The notes beneath the pieces are model-generated. The model was given only the letters and a program-made list of their open reading frames with translations. It was not told where the DNA came from and made no database searches. A stretch of 44,073 nucleotides of DNA from Phocaeicola sp. (lineage in GTDB: Bacteria > Bacteroidota > Bacteroidia > Bacteroidales > Bacteroidaceae), in the NCBI GenBank assembly GCA_020026225.1, contig JAHHQU010000014.1:1-44073 (forward strand), given 5' to 3'. A program made the position numbers and the translations under genes. Positions 1 through 10,206 of this stretch are shown here, in pieces. How positions within the stretch are numbered: the first letter of the stretch is position 1; the number at the start of each line of letters is the position of its first letter.

Positions 1-54
1 TCCACCACAAAACGCAAATATCATCGGGCCTCCACCATGTCCAAGGCGGAAATC

Positions 55-106
55 GTCAGCAGTGCTACCCACATAGGTCAGCAGCATTACTGACATACGT
101 CAGCAG
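55..106. repeat. Short tandem 22-bp repeat at the left edge
   Basis: The octamer GTCAGCAG occurs at 55-62, 77-84 and 99-106, exactly 22 bp apart. The first two units also share an ACATA block before the next octamer. The third unit diverges after the octamer. The array lies beyond the likely terminator of the GH2 gene. On the minus strand each unit reads CTGCTGACNTATGT. Because 22 is not a multiple of three, successive copies fall in different frames, so this is unlikely to be a simple protein repeat. Function unknown. Confidence 0.6.
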
Positions 107-177
107 ATAAACTTGTCAAGGTTTTAAGATATAACAAAGAATCAAACTTGCAAATCGTACAGGCCTTTATCGTTAGC

Positions 178-206
178 AAAAAGATATTTCTAAATATAAT
201 CTTTTT
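178..206 (-). terminator. Possible terminator after the GH2 gene
   Basis: AAAAAGAT at 178-185 pairs with ATCTTTTT at 199-206 around an AT-rich, partly paired middle. Read on the minus strand it lies just past the GH2 stop codon and ends in a U-rich arm. There is no G+C-rich stem, so it would be a weak terminator. It suggests the locus ends here and does not continue off the left edge. Confidence 0.4.
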
Positions 207-227
207 ACTCCCTCTTAAAAATTACAT

Positions 228-3200
228 CTATAATTTACTGTTCAGATATTGCTCGTTCCCAGTTCTTCCATTTTGTTTAGCAGGACAAAGTCGGAATGAG
301 AATGTCCTTTTTTGAGCAGGGATTAGATAAGGTTGGTGTGGATATGCTCCCCAGCTAGTGTCACCTCCCACTCCCATCTGTTTCCAATCGATATTCCATG
401 TTATCATATCTTTGAATTGTATGTCCGATTGATGTCGTTGAGACTTTCTAATGCCAGGCTCGTCCAAATCTTCTGTTGGAAACATATATGCACTTGAACT
501 AATATAAGGTTCTCCAATAGCCATAATACCTATTCCATTTTTATCTGTAAGACTCATCCATCTGACATCCGTTTTATTTCCATTTTCCTGTGGACGATCA
601 TAGCTGAAATATTGTTCGGCTACACTACCTTTATATAATCCTACATAGGCTGATGTATTTCTATCTATATAATTTTCATGAGGACCTCTTCCTAACCATT
701 CCATTTGGTCATATTGTTTGTTTAATGTAATACTAACTCCTAAACGAGGCATAAAAGGAAGAGTATCATTAGCAGGTATAAAAGTACAGTTAATATCTAC
801 ATATCCTTTATTGTTAAATAAATATTTAATTATAAAATCAGATTCAGAAACAGGAAGTTTATAGTGAGAAATTACCTCATACTCAGTTTTACTTATTGAA
901 TGGTATTTCAATTCTTTTAATTGTGCTTTAGTACCAGCTTCTCTCCAAATGCGTAAAGTCCTATTCATTCTATTTCCCATATCATTATCGGTAACAGGGC
1001 GCCAAAAATTAGGTCTTAAAGGCTCTTTAATAAACTCAGCAGAACCTTGTCTAAAAGAGCATAATGCTCCTGTTTGTTTTTGGAAACAAATGTAGATATC
1101 TCCAGTTTTTAGTTCTAAAGTAGATTCATTTTCTGAACTAGTTATTTTATCAGAAGATTGTTCAAAAGTATAATATTTAAAAAACGGTAATTTATGTTGG
1201 GCACTGGCAACTATTGTTCCTGCTTTTAAAAGGTTGGCACTTGACTTTTGCTTTGCATAAAAGTTTATAAAATATTCTACTCCAGCTTTAGGTATTATAT
1301 CCGGAAAGTTTGTATGAAAAATTAATTTATTTTGAGGAGCAACATTTACATTGTCAATACTCCCTTCAGCAATAAATTCTCCATTACCTTCTAGACGCCA
1401 AGAAAAATCAAAATCATTTAAATTGGTAAAAAAGAACTTATTAGTAAGTTCTACAAGTCCTGAATGATAGTCACAAAGATTAAAAGCTATATTTTGATAG
1501 ACTTTTTTTACTTCATATGCGTGAGGCTTTAAAGTTCTGTCTGCAGCTACTAATCCATTCATACAGAAATTAGCAGTACTTACAGTGCCTTTAGGTGCAA
1601 GGTCACCGCCATAGGCCCAATACTTCTTTCCATCAGCCGTTTTAGCAGCTAATCCTTGATCTACCCAATCCCAAATATGTCCTCCTTGTAACGAAGGATA
1701 TTTTTCGATGATATCCCAATAATCTTGTAAATTACCTACACTATTACCCATAGCATGTGCATATTCACAAAGAATAAGCGGTTTATCTGGCAAATATAGA
1801 ACATGATTTAGAAGTACATCCAATTTTTTGTACATTGGGCAATATACATCTGTATTTGGTCCTTTGATACCATCTTCTGAATGCACAGGACGCTGGGAGC
1901 GATCATGATCGTGAATCCACTTATAAGTAGTAGCAAAGTTACATCCTTCTCCTGTTTCATTACCAAGAGACCACATGATAATACACGCATTATTTTTGTC
2001 ACGTTCAAACATTCTTTCCGTTCGATCAATAAATGCTTTTTCCCATTCCGGTTGATTGGCAAGACATTCGTTTAAATCATATCCCATCCCATGACTTTCT
2101 ATGTTTGCTTCATCTACCACATACATACCATATTTATCACATAATTCATACCAACGAGGATCATTAGGATAATGTGAAGTTCGTACACAATTTATGTTAA
2201 GTTCCTTCATTAATTTGATATCTTGTATCATCGAAGCTTCATCTATTACATGTCCATTATGTTGATCATGTTCATGACGATTAACCCCTTTTATATAAAT
2301 AGGTTTTCCATTAAAAAGTAACTGTGCATGTTTGATTTCAGATTTCCGAAAGCCTATATTACGTACAATATATTGTGACTGATTTCCTTTGCTTTGAAGA
2401 GTTATAACCATTTGATATAGATTGGGCTTTTCTGCGCTCCATAACAAAGGAGTTTTGATATGTTTTTTAAAATGCAATTCTGGATCTCCAGTGTTCCATT
2501 TCTTTAGCTCTTTATAAATACATTTTTGTTCTTTATCGAACAATTCAATGCCAATCTTTGCATTTTTGATTTTTTTTCCTTTAGCGCTGCCTAATTCTAC
2601 ATATAAATTGAAATCTGCATCTTTATATTCATTATCTAATTCAGTAACGACTTCAAAATCTCGTATATGCGTTTCAGGTCTTGCATAAATATACACATCA
2701 CGCTGTATACCGGCAAAACGCCAATAGTCCTGATCTTCCAAATAATAACCATCGCTAAATTTGAAGACTTGAACTGCGATTTCATTTTCTCCAGATTTTA
2801 CATATCGAGTAATATCAAATTCAGAAGGTGTTTTTGAATCTTGTGAATATCCAACTTTCTCTCCATTAATCCAAACATAAAAAGCAGATGCTACACCACC
2901 AAAATATAAGATTATTTGTTGTCCCTTCCATGTTGACGGTATATTAAAAATACGTTTATATGAACCTACAGGACTATTTTCAACAGCGATAAGAGGAGGG
3001 TCCTTTTTTATTCCATATCCACTCCCTATATAAAAAGGATAACCGAATCCTTCCATTTCCCAATTAGCAGGAACTTTAATTTCATCCCATCCAACAAGAT
3101 CAAACCCTTTGCGATAAAAATCCATGGGACGTTTATCATACCGTGAAACAAACTTGAAAGCCCATTTGCCATTGAGTGTTTTAAAAAATGGAGAATTATC

Positions 3201-3452
3201 TCGAATTCCTTTAATAGCCATATCTCTGTTAGGATATGCCATGAAATGGGCTGCAGAGGGCAGCCTATTTATATGTAATACATCAAAATTTTCCCAATCA
3301 TTATCTGAATGTGGGTATTTGTTACGACAAGGGAGCTGTGCAATATTATCCTGCTGTTCTTGTAATTTTTCCATAGGTATTCCTTCATATTGTGCCCATA
3401 AAAAAGTAGGAAAGGACAAGATAGCAGCAATCATTATATATTTAAGTTTCAT
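228..3452 (-). CDS. GH2 family beta-galactosidase (LacZ-like), secreted
   Basis: This 1074-residue protein has the full LacZ-type length and layout: an N-terminal sugar-binding jelly roll (about 90-260), immunoglobulin-like domains, a TIM barrel (about 370-650) and a C-terminal beta-galactosidase small-chain domain. The acid/base is Glu499 in SLGNET and the predicted nucleophile is Glu563 in LCEYAHAMGN, matching Glu461 and Glu537 of E. coli LacZ. A signal peptide is cleaved probably after FLWA (residue 20), so the enzyme is periplasmic or surface-associated. It is the last gene of the susCD operon, 10 bp after the GH63-type gene, and should remove terminal beta-linked galactose from the imported or bound glycan. 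Beta-galactosidase is the best guess; GH2 also includes beta-glucuronidases and beta-mannosidases, but the motif spacing and length are LacZ-like. Confidence 0.93.
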   Translation of the reverse strand: MKLKYIMIAAILSFPTFLWAQYEGIPMEKLQEQQDNIAQLPCRNKYPHSDNDWENFDVLHINRLPSAAHFMAYPNRDMAIKGIRDNSPFFKTLNGKWAFKFVSRYDKRPMDFYRKGFDLVGWDEIKVPANWEMEGFGYPFYIGSGYGIKKDPPLIAVENSPVGSYKRIFNIPSTWKGQQIILYFGGVASAFYVWINGEKVGYSQDSKTPSEFDITRYVKSGENEIAVQVFKFSDGYYLEDQDYWRFAGIQRDVYIYARPETHIRDFEVVTELDNEYKDADFNLYVELGSAKGKKIKNAKIGIELFDKEQKCIYKELKKWNTGDPELHFKKHIKTPLLWSAEKPNLYQMVITLQSKGNQSQYIVRNIGFRKSEIKHAQLLFNGKPIYIKGVNRHEHDQHNGHVIDEASMIQDIKLMKELNINCVRTSHYPNDPRWYELCDKYGMYVVDEANIESHGMGYDLNECLANQPEWEKAFIDRTERMFERDKNNACIIMWSLGNETGEGCNFATTYKWIHDHDRSQRPVHSEDGIKGPNTDVYCPMYKKLDVLLNHVLYLPDKPLILCEYAHAMGNSVGNLQDYWDIIEKYPSLQGGHIWDWVDQGLAAKTADGKKYWAYGGDLAPKGTVSTANFCMNGLVAADRTLKPHAYEVKKVYQNIAFNLCDYHSGLVELTNKFFFTNLNDFDFSWRLEGNGEFIAEGSIDNVNVAPQNKLIFHTNFPDIIPKAGVEYFINFYAKQKSSANLLKAGTIVASAQHKLPFFKYYTFEQSSDKITSSENESTLELKTGDIYICFQKQTGALCSFRQGSAEFIKEPLRPNFWRPVTDNDMGNRMNRTLRIWREAGTKAQLKELKYHSISKTEYEVISHYKLPVSESDFIIKYLFNNKGYVDINCTFIPANDTLPFMPRLGVSITLNKQYDQMEWLGRGPHENYIDRNTSAYVGLYKGSVAEQYFSYDRPQENGNKTDVRWMSLTDKNGIGIMAIGEPYISSSAYMFPTEDLDEPGIRKSQRHQSDIQFKDMITWNIDWKQMGVGGDTSWGAYPHQPYLIPAQKRTFSFRLCPAKQNGRTGNEQYLNSKL

Positions 3453-3462
3453 AGCTATAATT

Positions 3463-5475
3463 TTATTTATTCAACAACATTTTGATTATTACAGCAGAGG
3501 ACCATCCAAAATTAGGACAGTTGAGAGTTTCTCCGGTCAGTGGATTGTAATTTTCGTGTATTGGTCCATCACTAGTAAGTCCCTGTGCATTATTGATAAA
3601 TTTCTCTGTAAGATAATCGGCTTCCTGGTTAAAGCCATAATTACGCAAACCGACTATTCCAAAGTAAACTTGATCTACCCATACAGGGCCTCTCCAATAT
3701 CCTCTTGTGGGACGTAGTCTTGGGTTACTGATATCAAGGGTCCCTAAAGGCAATGTAGAATTAAATTTCAAAGGATCCATCATTTTTTCCTTTACTAATT
3801 GTGCCTGTTCTTGAGTAGCAATACCAGCCCATAGAGGCAACCAGCATTCTGCACCCATAACTTTAATGAACTCGCCAGTACTAATTCGGATATCATAGAA
3901 GAAACCGCTTTCAGGGTCAAACATTTTTTTCTGAACGAACTCTTTTACATATTCTGCTTCTTTGGTCAGTTTTTCTGCCAAGTCTTTTTGATCTAGTATA
4001 GTTGCCATTTCAGCCAATAATAACTTTTCTTTGTATAAAAAAGAATTTAAGCAGATATTTTCTTGATTCATAGACCATGCATTCTTTCCATTTTTAAGCA
4101 TCTTGACATCATCAAATCGTACTCCATTATCCATACCGCTTTCCCATGCAGCAGCAATGACAGATCCATCAGTTGAGCCGTATTCACAGATGCCATTATG
4201 GTCATGGTCTCTGTCATTATACCACCATTGATGAAATTTATATATTTTATCAAACATCATAGCCAAAAATTCTTTGTCATGACATTCTTTATATACATTC
4301 ATTGTTCCCCATGCAGACAAAGGAGGTTTGCTATCTCTCCAATTATTGCCTTTTTTATTGTAACCTATAAAATCAGGCAACATTCCATTGTCTGCTTGAT
4401 AATCAAACAATGTAAGCATTTCTTCTTTTGCCATCTGGAGGTTGTATAAAGTATTTGCGGATGCTATTTTCCAAGAATCCCATGACCAAATTCCAAAAAA
4501 TCCATTATAAGAAGGATAACTTCCACCATGTAGAATGTCACCTGCAGGTGAACGATAGTTAGTGTTTAATGTCATTAACGCTTTTACAGCAACTTTACGA
4601 TATTTGTTATTTTTTAGGAATTTACTGTCAGAATTAAAAAGTGACGTAAGATATTTGTTCCATCGTTTAGTGTTTAAATTAAAATAGTCATCAATATTTA
4701 ATGCTCTTAAATCTGTAATTTCTTTTTCTATATTTTCATTCTTTAAGGTTAGTGTTTGAGTATATTCTGAATGATATATTTCACCAGGCTTTAATGTAAA
4801 GTTCGTTTTCTCTATTATTTGAATGCTATCAGGGGATGTGATTTCAACTTTATCTGCAGTCGTAAAACGTAACATAATTTTTGACAAGTCTTTTAAATGA
4901 AGTATTGAAATGCTGTTCCCTTCTTTTTCTATTTTAGAATTTTTATTAAATATTCCTCCATTCCAAGATAAGGAAAAAGAAAGAGACTCAGGACTTACAT
5001 TCTTAATAGTTGAACGTACAACAGCAGTTCTAGAAGTAGCAAAACATAGTTCTGTTTTGAAATTAAGTTGATTGTCACTAATTTCTTGAACTAGTAATCC
5101 TGGAAAATATTTTGCAGTTTGTAAATTACGTGCTAAATCATATTCTTCTCCATTAACATGAATAGTAGGATTGGCTAATGAAGTTGCCATCCAATATCCA
5201 CGCATATTCATAGGTCCTATAAAAGCACCAGCATATTCATTACTCTCATTTATTGGTAATGCATATCCAGACCATGCACCTAAATCTGACAATACAGATT
5301 TATCATATACATCAGAAGTTGTTTGTGGAATATTCTTAACATTAATAAGATTATAAAAATCAGTTTGACAAGTCAGCAAATTTTCTTGATGCTGTATTAT
5401 TGTTCCGTTATTACAAGCTGTTAGTAATCCAAAACTTACAATTGATAATGTAAGCTGTTTTAGTATCTTTTTCAT
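3463..5475 (-). CDS. GH63-type (clan GH-G) glycoside hydrolase lipoprotein
   Basis: This 670-residue protein resembles the processing alpha-glucosidase/trehalase-like (alpha/alpha)6-barrel family GH63. The barrel runs from about residue 290 to the end. It contains WSWDSW (331-336), WESGMD (444-449) and HENYNPLTGE (640-649). By analogy with E. coli YgjK, Asp449 is the likely acid and Glu641 the likely base. The N-terminal half is a beta-rich domain. The lipobox LLTAC places the lipidated cysteine at residue 21, so the protein is a membrane lipoprotein, possibly surface-exposed. It follows susD after a 71-bp gap containing a strong hairpin and precedes the GH2 gene by 10 bp. GH63 members cleave alpha-glucosides or mannosylglycerate; the exact substrate cannot be read from sequence. 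Confidence 0.8.
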   Translation of the reverse strand: MKKILKQLTLSIVSFGLLTACNNGTIIQHQENLLTCQTDFYNLINVKNIPQTTSDVYDKSVLSDLGAWSGYALPINESNEYAGAFIGPMNMRGYWMATSLANPTIHVNGEEYDLARNLQTAKYFPGLLVQEISDNQLNFKTELCFATSRTAVVRSTIKNVSPESLSFSLSWNGGIFNKNSKIEKEGNSISILHLKDLSKIMLRFTTADKVEITSPDSIQIIEKTNFTLKPGEIYHSEYTQTLTLKNENIEKEITDLRALNIDDYFNLNTKRWNKYLTSLFNSDSKFLKNNKYRKVAVKALMTLNTNYRSPAGDILHGGSYPSYNGFFGIWSWDSWKIASANTLYNLQMAKEEMLTLFDYQADNGMLPDFIGYNKKGNNWRDSKPPLSAWGTMNVYKECHDKEFLAMMFDKIYKFHQWWYNDRDHDHNGICEYGSTDGSVIAAAWESGMDNGVRFDDVKMLKNGKNAWSMNQENICLNSFLYKEKLLLAEMATILDQKDLAEKLTKEAEYVKEFVQKKMFDPESGFFYDIRISTGEFIKVMGAECWLPLWAGIATQEQAQLVKEKMMDPLKFNSTLPLGTLDISNPRLRPTRGYWRGPVWVDQVYFGIVGLRNYGFNQEADYLTEKFINNAQGLTSDGPIHENYNPLTGETLNCPNFGWSSAVIIKMLLNK

Positions 5476-5497
5476 AAATTTAGATTAGTATTATGTT

Positions 5498-5535
5498 AAT
5501 AGATATGCTTTCTAATTATAGAAAGCATATCTATT
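5498..5535 (-). promoter_or_regulatory. Perfect 17-bp intergenic hairpin between susD and the enzyme genes
   Basis: Positions 5498-5514 and 5519-5535 are exact reverse complements, 17 bp each, around the 4-nt loop 5515-5518. On the minus strand the hairpin starts just after the susD stop and is not followed by a U-tract. It may therefore protect the 3' end of susCD RNA or partly attenuate the transcript, rather than end it. This would give more SusC/SusD than downstream enzyme. Confidence 0.8.
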
Positions 5536-5546
5536 TATGACAATAA

Positions 5547-7073
5547 TTATTTACCAAAATTTGGATTCTGTTTCCAATCTGGATTCATCTCAAATTCTTG
5601 TCGAGGTATAGGGAATAATTTGTGTTTTGTAGGTATATAGTTTTCTGCAAACTTTTTATTATGTTCCTTTATTGCTCTTTGTTCAATTCCCCAACGAAGC
5701 AAATCATACCAACGTACACCTTCAAAAGCTAATTCACACGGACGTTCAACATTCTGAAGATGTTTTAATATTTCATCTTTTGACATAGAATCTTCTAATT
5801 TTGGAACGTTTACCCTTTGACGTACTTCATTAATATAATGTACGGCTTCTGTAGTTTTTCCACGATCATTAAGACATTCTGCATATAGTAGAAGAATATC
5901 TGCATATCGTATAATAGGGATATTAAAAGCACTAGCCCACCAATCAGAACTCAAGGATTTATCCCATGTAGCAAATTTTTTCCAGAAAATTTTATTTGAG
6001 TTATCTTTTTCTATATCCTTAAATTGCTGCCCTTCTCCTATATACCACATTTTAGTTCCAGGGTCATCAAAAAGGATTGTTCCATAAAGACGAGAGCTAT
6101 ATTTCCCATCTATAGTCTTATCTTTCTTTAGCAAGTCAAACAACCAGTCTGAAGGAAATGCTTCTTCATATCCTCCAATACTACCAGAGGACAAATGTTC
6201 TGCAATATTGTTATATTCGCGACGACCTCCACTACGATCTCCTGAATATTGAACTTCAAAGATAGATTCAGAATTGTTTTTATGAAGACCATCAAAATTA
6301 TCTTCATAATTATCCACAAGTTTAAATCTGCCAATAATTTTTTCAAATTCTTTTTCAGCTTTAGCAATTTCGTGATTAAACATATATAATTTTCCTAAAA
6401 TGGCTGCTGCTGCATAGCATGTCGCACGTCCACTTCCCGTTTGATCATATTTCTCGGGAAGTGTTTCTTGTATTTCGCTTAGTTCTGTTTTAATAAAATT
6501 TACAATTTCGCCATCTTTAGCTTGTTGAGGGAAAAAATCGTTCTCGTTTTGTTCTATTTGATGAGTGTATAATGGAATATGTTCACCAAAGTTTATATAT
6601 AATCGAAAGTAATAATATGCTCGAAGAAATCTAGCTTCTGAAAGCGCACATTCTTTTAATTTCATTATAGCATCATCATTACCTTGAACATTAGGAATGT
6701 TATCAATACATTGATTAGCTACATTAATTCCACGATATAATTGTTTCCATTCTGTTCTTGTCGTTGAGTTACTTTGGTCATTCACAAAACTTGCAATGTT
6801 ATCCCAAGATCCAACATCAGGACGAAATCTAGTTTCATCTGAGCGGTAATTGTCTATTACTATGTACCTTTCATATGAAGCAGCCCATTCTCCAGAAGCA
6901 TGTAAAGCTCCATAAGCTCCAGTGAGGCCTTTCATTATATCTTCTTTGCTTTTCCAAAATTGATTTGGAGTATATTTATTAGGATTTCGTTCTTCATCGA
7001 GGAAAGAGCTATCACATCCAGAAAGCAAACATCCACCTATAATGGCTATTGATAATATATTAAAGATTTTCAT
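5547..7073 (-). CDS. SusD/RagB family glycan-binding lipoprotein
   Basis: The 508-residue protein has the usual SusD length. The lipobox LLSGC gives a lipidated Cys20, so it is expected on the outer leaflet of the outer membrane as the lid of the SusC channel. The TPR-rich helical core and the C-terminal signature around ELAFEGVRWYDLLRWG (residues about 455-470) are typical of the classic RagB/SusD family. It starts 18 bp after the susC stop codon, so the two are co-transcribed and probably form the usual SusC2D2 complex. The ligand is presumably the glycan attacked by the downstream GH63-type and GH2 enzymes. Confidence 0.95.
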   Translation of the reverse strand: MKIFNILSIAIIGGCLLSGCDSSFLDEERNPNKYTPNQFWKSKEDIMKGLTGAYGALHASGEWAASYERYIVIDNYRSDETRFRPDVGSWDNIASFVNDQSNSTTRTEWKQLYRGINVANQCIDNIPNVQGNDDAIMKLKECALSEARFLRAYYYFRLYINFGEHIPLYTHQIEQNENDFFPQQAKDGEIVNFIKTELSEIQETLPEKYDQTGSGRATCYAAAAILGKLYMFNHEIAKAEKEFEKIIGRFKLVDNYEDNFDGLHKNNSESIFEVQYSGDRSGGRREYNNIAEHLSSGSIGGYEEAFPSDWLFDLLKKDKTIDGKYSSRLYGTILFDDPGTKMWYIGEGQQFKDIEKDNSNKIFWKKFATWDKSLSSDWWASAFNIPIIRYADILLLYAECLNDRGKTTEAVHYINEVRQRVNVPKLEDSMSKDEILKHLQNVERPCELAFEGVRWYDLLRWGIEQRAIKEHNKKFAENYIPTKHKLFPIPRQEFEMNPDWKQNPNFGK

Positions 7074-7091
7074 AATATTAATATTTAATTG

Positions 7092-10000
7092 TTAAAAACC
7101 AAATTTAAGACCCAATGTATACGAAGGGCTCATCGGATATATACCATAGTCCACACCTAAATCACCCACTTTTGAACCTACAGCCACATCATATCCATCA
7201 TATTTTGTGATTGTAAACAAACGTGTTGCACTGATATAGACACGTAAATTAGACAAACCTATTTGTTTGCATTGCTTTTTGGGAAGGTTATATCCTAATT
7301 GTAGATTATTGAGACGCAGATAATTTCCATTTTCAACATAACGATCAGATATACGATTATTTTTATTAGGATCTCCTTGTACAGCACGTGGAATATTTGT
7401 ATGAATGTTTTCAGGAGTCCATGCATTTAAAGCATCTTTTCCATAATTGAAGACTTTATCCATGCGCTGTAATTGCATTTTTGAATAATTATAACGTTTT
7501 ACTCCAAAGCTTCCATAAAAGTTGGCTGTTAAGTCAAAAGTTTTATAAGTAAGATTTATATTAAATGCCATTGCTATTTTAGGATTTCCACTCCCAACTT
7601 TTACTTTATCACTTTCATCAAGTAGGCCATCTCCATTCTGATCAATAAAGCGGATGTCACCTGGTTTGGCGGCAGGTTGTAATGGAATCCAATTCCCGTT
7701 GGCATCTTTTCTACCGTGTTGGCTGTTCCATTCGTTTACCTCTGCCTGTGATTGGAATATTCCAGCTGTTTGGGTAACCCAGAATTCTCCAATTTCGCCT
7801 CCTACATATGTACGTGCAGGACCATTAGTATATATATAATTAGGATTAGCCATATGCTTAAGTACACTCTTGTAATTTGATAGATTCATATCAAGGTCAT
7901 ATTTAAAATCTTTTCCAATATTACCATGATATATAGCTTGAAAATCAATACCAGTAGTACGAAGTTTTCCATCATTTACCCAAAGTGAGCCAAATCCAGT
8001 ACAGAGGCTGATGCTTTTCTCTGAAAGCATATCTTTTGTATTCTTTATATAGCCTTCTAAAGAAAGTTCAAGTTTATTATTCCATAGTCCTAAATCAATA
8101 CCAATATTTTGATAAACAGTTGTTTCCCATTTTATATTGCCTGAAGGGAGTTCCTTTATCGCATACCCTATATTATTAGAATGTCCATTCAGTGGGTAGT
8201 TTAATGTAGCGTCATCATAATTTAAGGATGGTATATATTTATATAAACCTATTGATTGGTTACCAAGGGCACCATAACTTACACGTAATTTAAAAGTTGA
8301 TACTATATCTCTATATTTTTCCCAAAAGTTTTCTTTAGCGATATTCCAACCTAATGATGCAGATGGGAAAAATCCCCATTTATTTCCTTTTGCAAATCGT
8401 GAGGAGCCATCATAACGGAATGATGCCATGAATAAATATTTGTATTTATAATTATAATTGATTCGTGAAAAAACAGAACGTAAACCGCTACGGGTCTTTC
8501 GACCTCCTACAGAGAAATCTTTTTGTGCTTGTCCCATAAGATCCATATCATTGCTTTCAAATTGTCTGCCAGAAGCTTCAAGATTCTCGAATTTTGTCTC
8601 TTCTTGTGAAGCTCCTAATAAAACTTGTATGTTATGAGAGTCATTCTTAAAACCTTTACTATAATTTGCCGTTAATTCTATGATGTCATTTATTTCTTTT
8701 CCACGACTTTCTTCCAAAGATGCAATAGTGTTATGCTTCTGTACTCCAACTTCATACGTAGGCCAAAATTCCTTATAATTTTCCCAATAAATAGTTCTAC
8801 CTGCATTAAGTTTGAGAATAAGGCCTTTTAAAGGTTCTGCTGAAATATAGCCAGATAAAGAAAGATAATCTTTACTTTTATTTCTACGTACTAAATTGCT
8901 AAAAGCTACTGGATTAGCAGCATCTGACATTCCCATTCCTGCTATAGCACCACCATAGCCTCCTTCGTTATTAGAATCATATACTGACACTAATGGTTCT
9001 ATATTTGTTACTTGATACATACCAGGGAAACCAGTATTTACCTCTGGGGTAGATTTCCAATGTGTATATCCAAACGATTCACCTATTTTAAAACATCCAC
9101 GTTTCATGTCAGAGTTAAGTCTAACTCCATATTTAGATTCATCTGTGCCTACAACAATTCCATCTCTTTGAGAATAGAATCCAGAAAATGCGACATTCAT
9201 ATTTTCCCCACTTGCAGTATAACCTACTGTATATTTTTGAGTTAATGCTCGACGATAATACTCTTTTTGCCAATCAGTATCGGCAAATTGTGAAGGGTCT
9301 TTTTCATATGCTGCTATATATGCAGGCCATTCATCAGGAGTATGTCCAGCATTGCTTAAGGCCATTTTTCTAACTTTGATAAACTCCTCGGCATTACATA
9401 CTTCAAGACGCTTAGGACGATCGTCAAATCCTATATAAGAAGAGAAGCTGATTTTGGGAGCAGATTTACTTCCTCGATTTGTTTCTATAAGAATAACGCC
9501 TGCAGCCGCACGTGCTCCATAGATAGCTGCTGTTGCTGCATCTTTAAGAACAGACATGGACTTAATATCTTCAGGATTTAAATATGACATATCACCTGGT
9601 ACGCCATCTATAATGACTAAAGGTGCATTAGTAGTTCCCCATGATGTGACACCACGGATTTGAAGTGTTGCAGATTCACCTGGAGCTCCACTTCCATAAT
9701 TGACAGATAAGCCAGGTGCCATACCTTGAAGAGCAGTTTCTGCACTAGATGTTGGCAGTTTTGCCATTTTATCACCAGAAACGGTTGTAACAGAACCTGA
9801 AACATCTGACTTTTTTTGGGTCCCGTATCCAACTACCACCACTTCTTCAAGAGCTTGATTATCTTCTTCCATTTTAATGGTAATACTTTGTTTACCATTG
9901 ACAGCAATCTCTCGTTTTATAAATCCAATATAAGAAATTACAATTGTACTTGTTTTGTTTACTTCTAAAGAAAAGATTCCGTCAAAGTCTGTAATTGTAC

Positions 10001-10166
10001 CATTTCGTGTTCCTTTCTCTAAGATACTAGCTCCGATAATAGGTTCACCATTAGGGTCAATAACGACACCTTTTAGCTGAATGGATTGTGCCATTAATAA
10101 AAATGGAATCCCTAAGAATAGCAATAAAATAATTTGCCATTTACAGATGTTAGATTCTTTTTTCAT
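7092..10166 (-). CDS. SusC/RagA family TonB-dependent outer membrane transporter
   Basis: The 1024-residue protein has a signal peptide (about 1-26, ending LLMAQ), a carboxypeptidase-D regulatory-like domain (about 29-100), a TonB box region EEVVVVGYGTQ (about 107-117), a plug (about 120-232) containing the LQIRGVTSW and IIDGVPGD motifs, and a beta-barrel ending in aromatic KFGF. It moves oligosaccharides into the periplasm using energy from TonB/ExbBD. It is the first gene of the operon, with a promoter in the 233-bp gap after the regulator gene. The gene is AT-rich compared with the second susC in this window. Confidence 0.96.
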   Translation of the reverse strand: MKKESNICKWQIILLLFLGIPFLLMAQSIQLKGVVIDPNGEPIIGASILEKGTRNGTITDFDGIFSLEVNKTSTIVISYIGFIKREIAVNGKQSITIKMEEDNQALEEVVVVGYGTQKKSDVSGSVTTVSGDKMAKLPTSSAETALQGMAPGLSVNYGSGAPGESATLQIRGVTSWGTTNAPLVIIDGVPGDMSYLNPEDIKSMSVLKDAATAAIYGARAAAGVILIETNRGSKSAPKISFSSYIGFDDRPKRLEVCNAEEFIKVRKMALSNAGHTPDEWPAYIAAYEKDPSQFADTDWQKEYYRRALTQKYTVGYTASGENMNVAFSGFYSQRDGIVVGTDESKYGVRLNSDMKRGCFKIGESFGYTHWKSTPEVNTGFPGMYQVTNIEPLVSVYDSNNEGGYGGAIAGMGMSDAANPVAFSNLVRRNKSKDYLSLSGYISAEPLKGLILKLNAGRTIYWENYKEFWPTYEVGVQKHNTIASLEESRGKEINDIIELTANYSKGFKNDSHNIQVLLGASQEETKFENLEASGRQFESNDMDLMGQAQKDFSVGGRKTRSGLRSVFSRINYNYKYKYLFMASFRYDGSSRFAKGNKWGFFPSASLGWNIAKENFWEKYRDIVSTFKLRVSYGALGNQSIGLYKYIPSLNYDDATLNYPLNGHSNNIGYAIKELPSGNIKWETTVYQNIGIDLGLWNNKLELSLEGYIKNTKDMLSEKSISLCTGFGSLWVNDGKLRTTGIDFQAIYHGNIGKDFKYDLDMNLSNYKSVLKHMANPNYIYTNGPARTYVGGEIGEFWVTQTAGIFQSQAEVNEWNSQHGRKDANGNWIPLQPAAKPGDIRFIDQNGDGLLDESDKVKVGSGNPKIAMAFNINLTYKTFDLTANFYGSFGVKRYNYSKMQLQRMDKVFNYGKDALNAWTPENIHTNIPRAVQGDPNKNNRISDRYVENGNYLRLNNLQLGYNLPKKQCKQIGLSNLRVYISATRLFTITKYDGYDVAVGSKVGDLGVDYGIYPMSPSYTLGLKFGF

Positions 10167-10206
10167 AATATGTCTTAATTAAAAAGATTAGAGGTTTAAC
10201 TACTGA

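Noticed and set aside
1..87. Open minus-strand frame MLLTYVGSTADDF... running off the left edge
   Set aside because: Too short and inside a 22-bp repeat that changes frame at each unit; kept only as part of the repeat observation.
3124..3717. 197-codon plus-strand frame spanning the GH2/GH63 junction
   Set aside because: Antisense to both enzyme genes and with no recognisable domain.
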